From the NCBI RefSeq assembly GCF_900104355.1, contig NZ_FNIY01000004.1:420879-484878 (forward strand): a stretch of DNA of 64,000 nucleotides, written 5' to 3'. Below the pieces are notes generated by a model. That model worked only from the letters and a program-made list of their open reading frames with translations. It was not told the DNA's origin and did not search any database. The stretch comes from Phyllobacterium sp. OV277 (GTDB lineage: Bacteria > Pseudomonadota > Alphaproteobacteria > Rhizobiales > Rhizobiaceae). The translations under genes were made by a program, and so were the position numbers. Within the stretch, counting starts at the first letter, position 1; each line of letters begins with the position of its first letter. Shown piece by piece: positions 41,805 to 49,183 of the stretch.

Positions 41805-43373
41805 TCAGTCAGTTATGCGTGTCAGCCAATGCCTTGGTTTGTTGTCAGCTCTGATCACGACATTTTCAATCTTGCTGGTCATGGCCCAGGCCATCGGCTG
41901 CTGATGCAACGGGATCATGATCGTTTGATCCTTAGCGAATTTCAGCGCTGCAGTTTCAATCGCCAGACGTTTGTCACGATCCTGTTCCAGGGCAGCATCT
42001 TTGACCATCTTGTCGAGTTCGGGATAAGACCAGCCGCCATAGTTCGCAACACCGTCTGCACCATGACGGGTGGAAAGCACCTGAACCAGAATCGAATAGG
42101 CATCAAGCGTGGGCTCGTTAGCCCAGCCAACCATATACACATCAGATTTGCCGCTTGAGCGTTTTGGTGTCTGCACGGCACGCGGGCCGATGTCGAGGGT
42201 TGGCTTGAAGCCGGCACGCGTCAGCATGTTGACCACACCAGAGCAAACGTCCTCCTCGTTTACGCTTTCATCGTTCATGCAAAGATAGGTAAAGGCGAGA
42301 CCACTCTGCCCTGCTTCAGCCAGGAGCTTGCGCGACAATTGCGGATCATAGGTCGCAGGCTTGTCCAGATCGGCGCTATAACCCGGTATTTCCGGAGCAA
42401 CCAAAACACCGGCGGGATGTGCCAGTCCGCGCATGACCTTCTTGTTGATCAGATCCCGGTCAATTGCATGGTCGAACGCCTGTCGCACCCGCAAATCGTT
42501 GAATGGATTGTCACGTCCATCCGCAAGTTTTTCCCGACGATTGAATGCAATGGAAATCGTTCGCAAATCCGAGCGTTTATCGACCTTGACACCCGGCGTA
42601 GATTCGAGGCGGCTGATGTCCTGAATAGGGGCCGCGTCAACCAGATCAACCTCTCCTGACAATAGAGCAGCTACCCGCGTTGCCGCGGATGTAATCGGCG
42701 TAAACTCAATGCGATCGATATTATGCTTCTTTTCATCCCACCAACCGCCGTTCACAACGAGAATGGTTTTGCTGTCCGGAACACGGCTCTCAAGCTTAAA
42801 GGGCCCGGTACCGTTCGCGTGGTAGGTTGCATAGCCCTCGACCTGCGCGCCAACGTCGGTCGGCTTTTCACTCTTATTGTCGATGAGCCATTGAGCATTA
42901 AACATGAAGATATTCGTCAGGTCGTTGAGGAAGAGCGGCGATGGCGCCGAGACCTCGATATCGACCGTATAATTATCGACCTTCTTCGATCCAACATAGA
43001 GAGGGATATTGCCCCTGAGCGGTGAGCCCGGATCACTTACACGCTTGAGCGATGCAATGACGTCATCAGCAGTGAAATCCGCACCATTGTGGAACTTCAC
43101 ACCTTGGCGGAGTTTAAAACGCCAATACTTATTATCGATCAGCTGCCATTCAGTGGCCAGTGCCGGAACGACCTTAAACTCAGGCGTGTAACGCACCAGC
43201 CCTTCGTAGATATGATTCAAGAACGCCAGATTGGATGTCGAACCGTAGGAATAGGGATCGAGAGAGAATATGTCCCGCTGCCCGGCCCACTTCAGTGTCG
43301 CGGCCTCCGCTGCCGTTCCAAACAATAGCAACGATGTCATTGCCACCAAGACGGATTTTCGCAGTCGCGTCAT
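41805..43373 (-). CDS. Family 5 solute-binding protein, paralogue 1
   Basis: A 522-residue periplasmic binding protein and first gene of the transporter operon. The signal peptide (SVLVAMTSLLLFGTAAEA) leads to TLKWAGQRDIFSLDPYSYGS, IYEGLVRYTPEFKVVPALAT and the usual FHNGADFTADDVIASLKRVS. The C-terminal part has GWANEPTLDAYSILVQVLST, close to the paralogue (GWANEPMLDSYSILLQMIQT). It lies about 94 bases from a perfect palindrome (43467-43478) that matches the operator at the GntR gene. The second binding-protein gene follows after 87 bases. Confidence 0.94.
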   Translation of the reverse strand: MTRLRKSVLVAMTSLLLFGTAAEAATLKWAGQRDIFSLDPYSYGSTSNLAFLNHIYEGLVRYTPEFKVVPALATEWQLIDNKYWRFKLRQGVKFHNGADFTADDVIASLKRVSDPGSPLRGNIPLYVGSKKVDNYTVDIEVSAPSPLFLNDLTNIFMFNAQWLIDNKSEKPTDVGAQVEGYATYHANGTGPFKLESRVPDSKTILVVNGGWWDEKKHNIDRIEFTPITSAATRVAALLSGEVDLVDAAPIQDISRLESTPGVKVDKRSDLRTISIAFNRREKLADGRDNPFNDLRVRQAFDHAIDRDLINKKVMRGLAHPAGVLVAPEIPGYSADLDKPATYDPQLSRKLLAEAGQSGLAFTYLCMNDESVNEEDVCSGVVNMLTRAGFKPTLDIGPRAVQTPKRSSGKSDVYMVGWANEPTLDAYSILVQVLSTRHGADGVANYGGWSYPELDKMVKDAALEQDRDKRLAIETAALKFAKDQTIMIPLHQQPMAWAMTSKIENVVIRADNKPRHWLTRITD

Positions 43374-43466
43374 CGGTATTTCCTCCTCCCGTGAGCGCTG
43401 TCGCTAAGCATGCCCGCGACTTTTATTTCCTCCCATAGGCCACAAGGATTCTGCTTTGTCAACTAT

Positions 43467-43478
43467 ATTGTCGACAAT
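43467..43478. promoter_or_regulatory. Palindromic operator, probable GntR/FCD binding site 2
   Basis: ATTGTCGACAAT is a perfect 12-bp palindrome, 93 bases upstream of the first binding-protein gene. It shares ATTGTC and ACAAT with the site at 32713-32730 beside the GntR gene. A GTATAC step is also near (43504-43509), as it is at the first site. Confidence 0.6.
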
Positions 43479-43511
43479 TTTCTTCATTATTGGCACCAAT
43501 AAAGTATACGG

Positions 43512-43629
43512 TGTTGATTTCCACTGATGGGTTGGATGCCCCTCCTACCGGCATCGCAGTGCGCCATACGGTGATGCTTTACGTCACCAACAAAGGAGAA
43601 GGCATCCAACCCATCAGTGGAAATCAACA
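43512..43629. repeat. 118-bp palindromic element (MITE-like) with perfect 29-bp arms
   Basis: The first 29 bases (43512-43540, starting TGTTGATTTCCACTG) are the exact reverse complement of the last 29 (43601-43629, ending CAGTGGAAATCAACA). The 60-base centre also has inner pairs: CTCCT with AGGAG and GCATC with GATGC, so the whole could fold into one long hairpin. The ends are TG...CA. No transposase is present. The flanks AGTATACGG and AGTATGCAT are alike but not identical, so a target-site duplication is uncertain. Confidence 0.8.
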
Positions 43630-43748
43630 AGTATGCATCTTGGCTTTCCCCCACCTTCCGGTTTCACTTTTAATGTCAGTTTCCAGCATTGCGCTTGCCA
43701 AAGCTACACATATATCATAGTCTGACTACGCAGAAGGAGCTACACATA

Positions 43749-44003
43749 ATGGTGTTAAATATTCGCAACTCTCAGGCAGACACACTAGCACGAAAGCTCG
43801 CTGATATAGATGGCAGTAGCATCACCGATGCGGTGATTGTTGCATTGAAAGAAACGATCCAGGCACGCCGACGGAAAGAAGCTCCGAGCGAAACTGCGCG
43901 TCGCATTCTCGAAAAGCGCGGTCTGGCTTTTGCAATGGGGCGCGAGCCTGTCCCAACGGACGCCTATCACGATCTCGACCACGATCTAGCAGGTGACGAA
44001 TAA
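43749..44003 (+). CDS. VapB-like antitoxin (PSK operon type)
   Basis: An 84-residue protein starting MVLNIRNSQADTLARKLADI, with the helix SSITDAVIVALKETIQARRR, a typical Rv0623/VapB-like DNA-binding antitoxin that also wraps the toxin with its acidic C-terminal tail (AYHDLDHDLAGDE). Start: ATG 43749 has AAGGAG 9 bases upstream; a frame twenty codons longer begins at 43689 without such a site. Its TAA overlaps the ATG of the toxin gene. It is probably the autorepressor of the pair. Confidence 0.85.
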   Translation: MVLNIRNSQADTLARKLADIDGSSITDAVIVALKETIQARRRKEAPSETARRILEKRGLAFAMGREPVPTDAYHDLDHDLAGDE

Positions 44004-44428
44004 TGTTCGTCGATGCCTGTGCGATCGTCTCTATAATGGCTGGAGAAACTACGGCGGCAGAGTACGAAGATGCATTACTTGAAGCCACCAATCCGATAAC
44101 GTCATCCCTCGCGGCCTGGGAGGCGATCATCGTCCTCTCTCGACCGGACCAGCTCAATTGCCGCTATAGTGAAGCGGAAGGTGCTGTGATTGAATGGTTG
44201 GATGCAAGAAGTATTCAGCTTCGCGATGCGCCCTCTCCGCGGCGAGTATTGTCCTATGCAGTCGCAGTCGCTGAAAAGCACGGAATTGGAAAGCGCGCTT
44301 TAAGTAATTTCGATTGCTTTCACTATGCCTATGCAAAGGCCATGCGCCAACCCCTGCTTACACTTGATCGTTTGTTACAAGAGACGGACGTTGAAACTTA
44401 TCCCTCGTCTGTACAAAATCGGAAGTGA
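44003..44428 (+). CDS. VapC-like PIN-domain toxin
   Basis: A 141-residue PIN ribonuclease. Acidic active-site residues are visible: Asp in MFVDACAIVSIM, Glu in AAWEAIIVLS, Asp in LSNFDCFHYAYAKAMRQPLL and Asp in TLDRLL. Such toxins cut tRNA or rRNA when the antitoxin is degraded. The start overlaps the antitoxin stop by one base. The 3' end (VQNRK then stop) is the left border of the duplicated segment that carries the WGR gene. Confidence 0.87.
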   Translation: MFVDACAIVSIMAGETTAAEYEDALLEATNPITSSLAAWEAIIVLSRPDQLNCRYSEAEGAVIEWLDARSIQLRDAPSPRRVLSYAVAVAEKHGIGKRALSNFDCFHYAYAKAMRQPLLTLDRLLQETDVETYPSSVQNRK

Positions 44429-44489
44429 TGTAAAAATGTTCGGTTTGACTTGCCGATCGTTGCCTCGCAGCACGGCATTCCCATCAAAG

Positions 44490-44521
44490 ATTTGAATCGA
44501 CGGAGTTGTACAGATTCAAAT
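44490..44521 (+). promoter_or_regulatory. Conserved hairpin upstream of WGR copy 2
   Basis: Arms ATTTGAATC (44490-44498) and GATTCAAAT (44513-44521) are the same as in copy 1, around a different 14-base loop. It lies between the vapC-like stop and the WGR start. Confidence 0.5.
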
Positions 44522-44564
44522 TTGTCATTGGACGATTGCTTCTGAAATCAGGATCCTTGAGGGC

Positions 44565-44801
44565 ATGTCTGACAGCCCACAATCATTCCATGTCACGCAT
44601 TGTGATCCCGATCGCAACATGGCGCGATATTATAGCCTGACCATGCAGCCAACCCTTTTTGGTGAGATATCGCTCGTGCGCAATTGGGGGAGAATTGGCA
44701 CAAGAGGACAACAGAAGGTCGACACGTTTTCCAACTCTTCCGCATTACAGAAAGCCTTTGAAAAGCTAACACACCAGAAATGCCATAAAGGCTATAAGTA
44801 A
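44565..44801 (+). CDS. Mini WGR-domain protein, copy 2 (intact signature)
   Basis: A 78-residue protein that differs from copy 1 at four residues (12, 27, 43 and 70). The signature RNWGRIGTRGQQKVDTF is intact here. It has no other domain. It follows the VapBC-like pair after 136 bases on the same strand; the link with a toxin-antitoxin pair is present in both copies, since the vapC tail was duplicated with it. A DNA- or RNA-binding role is the best guess from the domain. Confidence 0.85.
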   Translation: MSDSPQSFHVTHCDPDRNMARYYSLTMQPTLFGEISLVRNWGRIGTRGQQKVDTFSNSSALQKAFEKLTHQKCHKGYK

Positions 44802-45215
44802 GCTTCCTTTGTAAATGCGGCTAAGAGGCTATCTTGGATAATTTGGATTAGAGACAAAAAATCCGTAATTGTTAATTTGTCCATTCAAAACCATTACCTT
44901 GCAATGATCACCTTGAAGGGAATTGCACTGAGTCTGCGCAATCGGTGTTATGCTGGCTTATGCCTGCTGATCTTTGAGTTACAGATCAGTCGCAAGCAAG
45001 ACAAACTGACCTTGCTCTGGAGGACACATTCTCGCCAGTTCTTAAATGGTCCGATGATTAGAAACATTTCTTAACATTAAAAAACCCAAATAATCCTTGC
45101 GTTGCCCATAAGAGATTGATCACGACGGGAGCCATTGCGCGCTCTGGATGAGAGAGTCTCGAAATATGCTATGATTTTTTTGCAGATTCAGTCTTTGGAA
45201 AGTTGGGAGAATATT
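44802..45215. other. Non-coding region before the two-component genes
   Basis: No gene is supported. At 45064-45078 there is a direct repeat ACATT-x5-ACATT containing TCTTAACATT, which recurs at 47326-47335 before the lipoprotein gene. GGGAGA at 45205-45210 is the probable ribosome-binding site of the response-regulator gene. Confidence 0.45.
45064..45078 (+). promoter_or_regulatory. Candidate response-regulator binding repeat, copy 1
   Basis: ACATTTCTTAACATT is a direct repeat of ACATT with a 10-base period, the spacing OmpR-type regulators use. TCTTAACATT is found again at 47326-47335. It lies upstream of the response-regulator gene, so autoregulation is possible. Confidence 0.35.
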
Positions 45216-45953
45216 TTGTCACAGCAGGCATCGCTACCGGGTTCTGCAGCACGGATTCTGGTTGTTGAAGACGACCCGGAAATTGCAAACATGCTGGTGA
45301 CTTTGCTGTCAGGCGCAGGTTTTGACGCAACATTTGTTATCTCTGGCTGGGAATTGGATCAACAACTGAGCGAAACGAGCTTCGATCTTATCATTCTCGA
45401 CGCAATGCTCCCCGGCGAAGATGGTTTTAGCATCTGCAAACGGCTCCGTGCGTCCATGACAATTCCCATCCTGATGCTGACTGCTCTTGGCGAAGATATC
45501 GATCGCATTCTTGGGATTGAGTTGGGCGCCGACGATTATGTCACCAAGCCGTTCAATTCGAGGGAATTGTTTGCCCGCGTGAAAGGCCTATTGCGAAGGG
45601 CAGATTACGGAAAGCATTCACCTGATGAAACGGTAACGCTGGTTTTTTCCGGCTGGCGTATCGACCTTGCCAAGCGGCAAGTCCGCGACCCGGAAGGTGT
45701 TGAGGTTTCCATGACAACTGCCGAACTGGATATTCTGATCGCCTTTTGCAACAACCCCGGCAAAGTCATGACGCGCAAGCAAATTCTTGCGCTCACGCAT
45801 GCGGGTTCGGCTGGTCCGGTACACCGGAGCATCGATGTGCATATCAGTCGCGTCCGCCAAAAGATTGAGCCGGGTCAGGAGCCGTCTTTCATCAAGACTG
45901 TGCGTCTTGGCGGCTACATATTTACCCCTAAAGTCGAGAAACTATCGTGTTGA
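45216..45953 (+). CDS. OmpR-family response regulator
   Basis: A 245-residue regulator. The receiver has the acidic pair in ILVVEDDPEIANMLVTLL, the phosphoacceptor Asp in FDLIILDAMLPGEDGFSICK, and the Lys in ADDYVTKPFNSRELFARVK. The C-terminal winged helix is VSMTTAELDILIAFCNNPGK, then VMTRKQIL and RSIDVHISRVRQKI. Start: TTG 45216 is preferred because GGGAGA lies 5 bases upstream; ATG 45171 is the alternative and would add 15 residues with no family match. The end overlaps the kinase gene. Confidence 0.92.
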   Translation: MSQQASLPGSAARILVVEDDPEIANMLVTLLSGAGFDATFVISGWELDQQLSETSFDLIILDAMLPGEDGFSICKRLRASMTIPILMLTALGEDIDRILGIELGADDYVTKPFNSRELFARVKGLLRRADYGKHSPDETVTLVFSGWRIDLAKRQVRDPEGVEVSMTTAELDILIAFCNNPGKVMTRKQILALTHAGSAGPVHRSIDVHISRVRQKIEPGQEPSFIKTVRLGGYIFTPKVEKLSC

Positions 45954-47287
45954 ACGCGTTGTTTTCATCATCAATGACGAAGCAAATTTTTCTGCTATCA
46001 TCCGTACCCATCCTTGTTCTGGCTGCTTTTCTTGCCTTTATGCAGTCAGTGATCGACGTCAGGCACACCCACCGGGAATGGGCCAATTTCAACGCAGGTC
46101 GACTGTTGATGGTGGTGGATCAAATTCGCAATGCTTCCGGCAGCTCGGAACAGGCGCTCATCCTCAATGCCGCATCTCAAGCCGGATTTTCTGTAAAGCT
46201 GGACAATCTGAATTCAGTAACCAGCGCGACAGAACGCGTGGGCTCTGCTCGAACCAGTCTCGTTGCTGCTTTGACTGACATGACGGATGACACGAAGGTT
46301 CTGGCGGTACAAGTAAACCAGAATAGTGTTCTGACCTTCAGTCTCAGGGTTCCGCAGAACCTTCCAACTTTGAGTCAAGACTTCCTATTCGACCTCTCAC
46401 AGTTTTTGGCTTTGGCACTGCCTGTCCTTGCACTGTCCCTCTATCTTAGTCACCGGATAACGCGACCACTCACGCGTTTTACGGAAATGGCGCAGCGTGT
46501 TAGCCTTCAGGACAGTGACAAGGAGGCGTTCTCATCAGGAAACGTCTCGGAAATAAGAAGCCTGAGCGAGTCCCTCAATGCAATGAGAATAAGGATCAGA
46601 GGCATGGTTGATCGCCGCGCCAATATGCTGCGTGCCCTCGGACACGATTTAAGGACACCGCTCACCCGTTTGCGCATGCGGGCGGAATGTTGCACCGATC
46701 CAGAGCTTCAGCGCCAGATGCTGCGTGATATTGCAATGCTCTCCAACATGATCAGCGACGCAATGGTGTATTTGAAGAACATGAGTTCAAACGCCGACGT
46801 TTCGCGCAAGGCCGACCTTACCAGCCTGCTTCAGACGCTGGTGACAGACTTTTCGGATACGGGTGTGCCAGTAACATTCAGCGGGCCACCGCGACTACCA
46901 CTCACATGCAAGCCTCGTCTGCTTGCGCGCGCGGTAACCAATCTTCTCGATAACGCGTCACGTTATGGCAAGCATGTAGAAGTCGTCCTGCAGCAGGGAA
47001 AAACGGCGGACGAGGTCTTGATTGATGTCTGCGATGATGGACCGGGATTGTCCGATGAGCTGAAGAAGAAGGTGTTCGAACCATTCTTTAAAGCTGATAT
47101 AGCTCGTCCCGCTCTAACGCGTGGCGGCTTTGGGCTCGGCCTGCCAATAGCGCACGGGATTGCAAAACACCACGGCGGAAGTCTGAGCCTTCTCGACCGT
47201 GAACCGCATGGCCTTATCGCCCGTCTGACAATCCGGTCGATTGAAGAGACACCCGACGACCAACGGGAAGCGGTCATTGATACTTAA
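45947..47287 (+). CDS. Sensor histidine kinase (EnvZ-like layout)
   Basis: A 446-residue inner-membrane kinase. Two membrane segments (IFLLSSVPILVLAAFLAFMQ and FLALALPVLALSLYLSHRI) enclose a periplasmic domain of about 125 residues. A HAMP linker follows (RITRPLTRFTEMAQRVSLQD), then the H-box LRALGHDLRTPLTRLRMRAE with the phosphorylated His, the N-box NLLDNASRYG, and G-boxes DDGPGLSDE and GGFGLGLPIAHGI. Start: GTG 45947, overlapping the regulator stop; ATG 45974 would be shorter by nine residues. The stimulus is unknown. The next gene, for a lipoprotein, has a shared upstream motif and may be a target. Confidence 0.92.
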   Translation: MLNALFSSSMTKQIFLLSSVPILVLAAFLAFMQSVIDVRHTHREWANFNAGRLLMVVDQIRNASGSSEQALILNAASQAGFSVKLDNLNSVTSATERVGSARTSLVAALTDMTDDTKVLAVQVNQNSVLTFSLRVPQNLPTLSQDFLFDLSQFLALALPVLALSLYLSHRITRPLTRFTEMAQRVSLQDSDKEAFSSGNVSEIRSLSESLNAMRIRIRGMVDRRANMLRALGHDLRTPLTRLRMRAECCTDPELQRQMLRDIAMLSNMISDAMVYLKNMSSNADVSRKADLTSLLQTLVTDFSDTGVPVTFSGPPRLPLTCKPRLLARAVTNLLDNASRYGKHVEVVLQQGKTADEVLIDVCDDGPGLSDELKKKVFEPFFKADIARPALTRGGFGLGLPIAHGIAKHHGGSLSLLDREPHGLIARLTIRSIEETPDDQREAVIDT

Positions 47288-47325
47288 AGAGCCGTGCCAT
47301 CTTTTCGCACCAGTCTCGCAATGAA

Positions 47326-47335
47326 TCTTAACATT
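47326..47335 (+). promoter_or_regulatory. Candidate response-regulator binding motif, copy 2
   Basis: TCTTAACATT followed by an A-rich run, the same as at 45069-45078. It lies about 100 bases before the lipoprotein gene and just after the kinase gene. Confidence 0.3.
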
Positions 47336-47432
47336 TAAAAACACCAGGCAACGCGGTTTCGTGAATAAACAAAGCACGATCACAGCAAAGTCGTGTCCGT
47401 TTGCAATAACCTCGGCCAGGAGTTTCCCCACG

Positions 47433-48377
47433 ATGTATTTTTTCCTTCGATACCCGCCATCAAGCCTGCCTAAATCGCCGATAAATCGGTTCCATGTAAG
47501 GGTGAAGGGGATTGGTAAAACACGGATATCGCTGCAAAGGTATAATCTGGCTTGTCTGGCCCTGCCTGTTGTCCTTGTAGTTGGCGGTTGTACATCCGTA
47601 CCTCTAAAGGAAGCCGGAACACTGACATCCTACGACCGCCTTGGCACAGCGAAGGGCAAGTTTACAAAATCGCGTTCGTTCATAGACGGAGCAAGTCTTG
47701 CAGGCATGAAAACAGTCAAGATCGTACCTACCGCCTATGCTTTCGGGGCATCATCGCGGGTTAGCCGAGCTGAAGATCGCGCGTTGGTTGCAAATGCGCT
47801 GGACCGGGCTGTTTGTGTTGCATTGAGTGACAAATACCAAGTGGTTGGATTAAACCAACCTGCAGACTTGACCGTTCGAACGGTGGTTACAGACATCGTT
47901 CCAACAAACAAAACGATAGCGGGGGTATCGACCGCCGTTTCACTCGGCAGCAGTGCTGTTTTACCAATCGGTGTTCCCCGACTTCCGGCCGGGCTTGGCG
48001 GTCTTGCCGTTGAAGCGGAGGCTATTGATCATAATGGTACACAGCGCGCTGCAGTTGTATGGTCCAAGGGCGCGAACTCGATTACCAACAGTGCCCGAGT
48101 TTCAGACGTGGGTGACGCCTATAGTCTTGCTTCCAACTTTGGAAACTACTTTTCCCGGATGATTGTCACAGGCAAGGAACCATCGGGTGTGCAGTTCGCA
48201 CTGCCTTCTGGGCAGAAGATGAATTCGATGTTTGGCGGCAAGCCGAAATATGCGGCTTGCGAGATGTTCGGTCGGGCCCCCGGTTTGATGGGTGCGGTTG
48301 GTTCCAAGCTCGGTGCTCCACCATCTTGGACTGACAAGTCCGGCAAAACGCAAGGCAGCTTGGCCCCGCAACAATGA
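47433..48377 (+). CDS. DUF3313-like lipoprotein
   Basis: A secreted lipoprotein of about 314 residues. The lipobox is VVGGC after the hydrophobic LACLALPVVL; Cys would be acylated. The mature part resembles DUF3313: SVPLKEAGTLTSYDRLG, then VKIVPTAYAFGASS, LDRAVCVALSDKYQVVG, DLTVRTVVTDIVPTN and GLAVEAEAIDHNGTQRAAVV. Its function is unknown. Start: ATG 47433 has AGGAG 10 bases upstream but gives a long 50-residue leader; GTG 47502 gives a normal-length lipoprotein signal and is a real alternative. It lies in the same direction as the two-component genes. Confidence 0.75.
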   Translation: MYFFLRYPPSSLPKSPINRFHVRVKGIGKTRISLQRYNLACLALPVVLVVGGCTSVPLKEAGTLTSYDRLGTAKGKFTKSRSFIDGASLAGMKTVKIVPTAYAFGASSRVSRAEDRALVANALDRAVCVALSDKYQVVGLNQPADLTVRTVVTDIVPTNKTIAGVSTAVSLGSSAVLPIGVPRLPAGLGGLAVEAEAIDHNGTQRAAVVWSKGANSITNSARVSDVGDAYSLASNFGNYFSRMIVTGKEPSGVQFALPSGQKMNSMFGGKPKYAACEMFGRAPGLMGAVGSKLGAPPSWTDKSGKTQGSLAPQQ

Positions 48378-48434
48378 TTAAGCTGCTCTTATCTGCGCAG
48401 ATTGCCGCAAACATTCAAACTATGGAACTCACAC

Positions 48435-49058
48435 GTGCCTCTGCATCGCAACATCACCCCTTTTAATCAACGTCTTCGATTACGCGTTATGCAATTGACC
48501 TGCATCGCTCTCATTCCCTTATTCATTGGTACCTATCCAATTTGGGTTGAGGGGTCAGTTGTAAGAGAAGTTTTGAAACTTGCCGGACTGATGCTGCTCT
48601 TGGGATGCGTTTTTGGACGTCTGTGGTCAATTCTTTATGCAGGTGGAAACAAGAATATCGTTCTTGTCACCTCTGGCCCGTACTCGATAACCAGAAATCC
48701 CCTTTATCTCTTTTCAGTTCTAGGAGCGGCGGCGATTGGATTGTTGTTTGGCAGCTTGATACTCGCCACTATTTTAGGTGTTGCGACTTGCGCAATTCTC
48801 TACCGAACGGCTCAACGCGAAGCGGAGTTTCTTCAATCCAAATTCGGGTCAATGTACGATGAATACGCCCGTCGCGTTCCGTTTTTTTTGCCCAATTTCA
48901 GTCTTTATGTTGATAGCGGCATTGCTCGGTTTCATCCAAAAGCACTCGGTGCCACCTTTAGGGACAGCATTTTTTTCATGAGTGTCATACCTCTGGTAGA
49001 ACTGACTGAATATCTGCGAAGTCAGAACTTGATGCCGGATACTTATCCTATTTTTTGA
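48435..49058 (+). CDS. ICMT/PEMT-like membrane methyltransferase family protein
   Basis: A 207-residue polytopic protein with the isoprenylcysteine/phospholipid methyltransferase pattern: VTSGPYSITRNPLYLFSVLG, then AQREAEFLQSKFGSMYDEYA and RRVPFFLPNF. These enzymes use S-adenosylmethionine at the membrane face; the bacterial substrate is usually unknown, often a lipid or a small volatile molecule. Start is uncertain: GTG 48435, TTG 48402 or ATG 48489 are all possible and none has a strong ribosome-binding site. The C-terminal 50 residues contain another hydrophobic segment. Confidence 0.8.
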   Translation: MPLHRNITPFNQRLRLRVMQLTCIALIPLFIGTYPIWVEGSVVREVLKLAGLMLLLGCVFGRLWSILYAGGNKNIVLVTSGPYSITRNPLYLFSVLGAAAIGLLFGSLILATILGVATCAILYRTAQREAEFLQSKFGSMYDEYARRVPFFLPNFSLYVDSGIARFHPKALGATFRDSIFFMSVIPLVELTEYLRSQNLMPDTYPIF

Positions 49059-49183
49059 GCATCTGTCTGGCATCAAGAAAACGCCGGGACAGCGTTTGTG
49101 CAAATTACCAAGGCAGTAGAATGCTAACAATTAATCTTCCGCCACGGCGAACCAATGACGTGCCCGCTGGATAGGCGGTTATC

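Larger units (their letters stand above)
43374..43748. other. Divergent intergenic region with operator and giant palindrome
   Basis: This holds the promoter region of the leftward transporter operon, the second GntR-type palindrome (43467-43478), the 118-bp palindromic element (43512-43629) and the promoter of the rightward toxin-antitoxin pair. No protein gene is supported; the frame crossing the palindrome is an artefact of the inverted repeat. Confidence 0.6.
44411..44807 (+). repeat. Dispersed repeat, copy 2 (vapC tail, hairpin and WGR gene)
   Basis: Collinear with 23841-24236, one base longer. In this copy the left border lies inside the last six codons of the intact vapC-like gene, so the duplicated unit was probably the end of a vapBC-WGR cassette. 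Confidence 0.85.

Noticed and set aside
43512..43629. Assignment of the palindrome to the IS21 family because of its TGTTGATTTCC end
   Set aside because: The likeness is from memory only and covers about 11 bases; a family name is not justified.
43490..43720. A 76-codon frame running across the 118-bp palindrome
   Set aside because: The frame is created by the inverted repeat itself and has no ribosome-binding site or family match.
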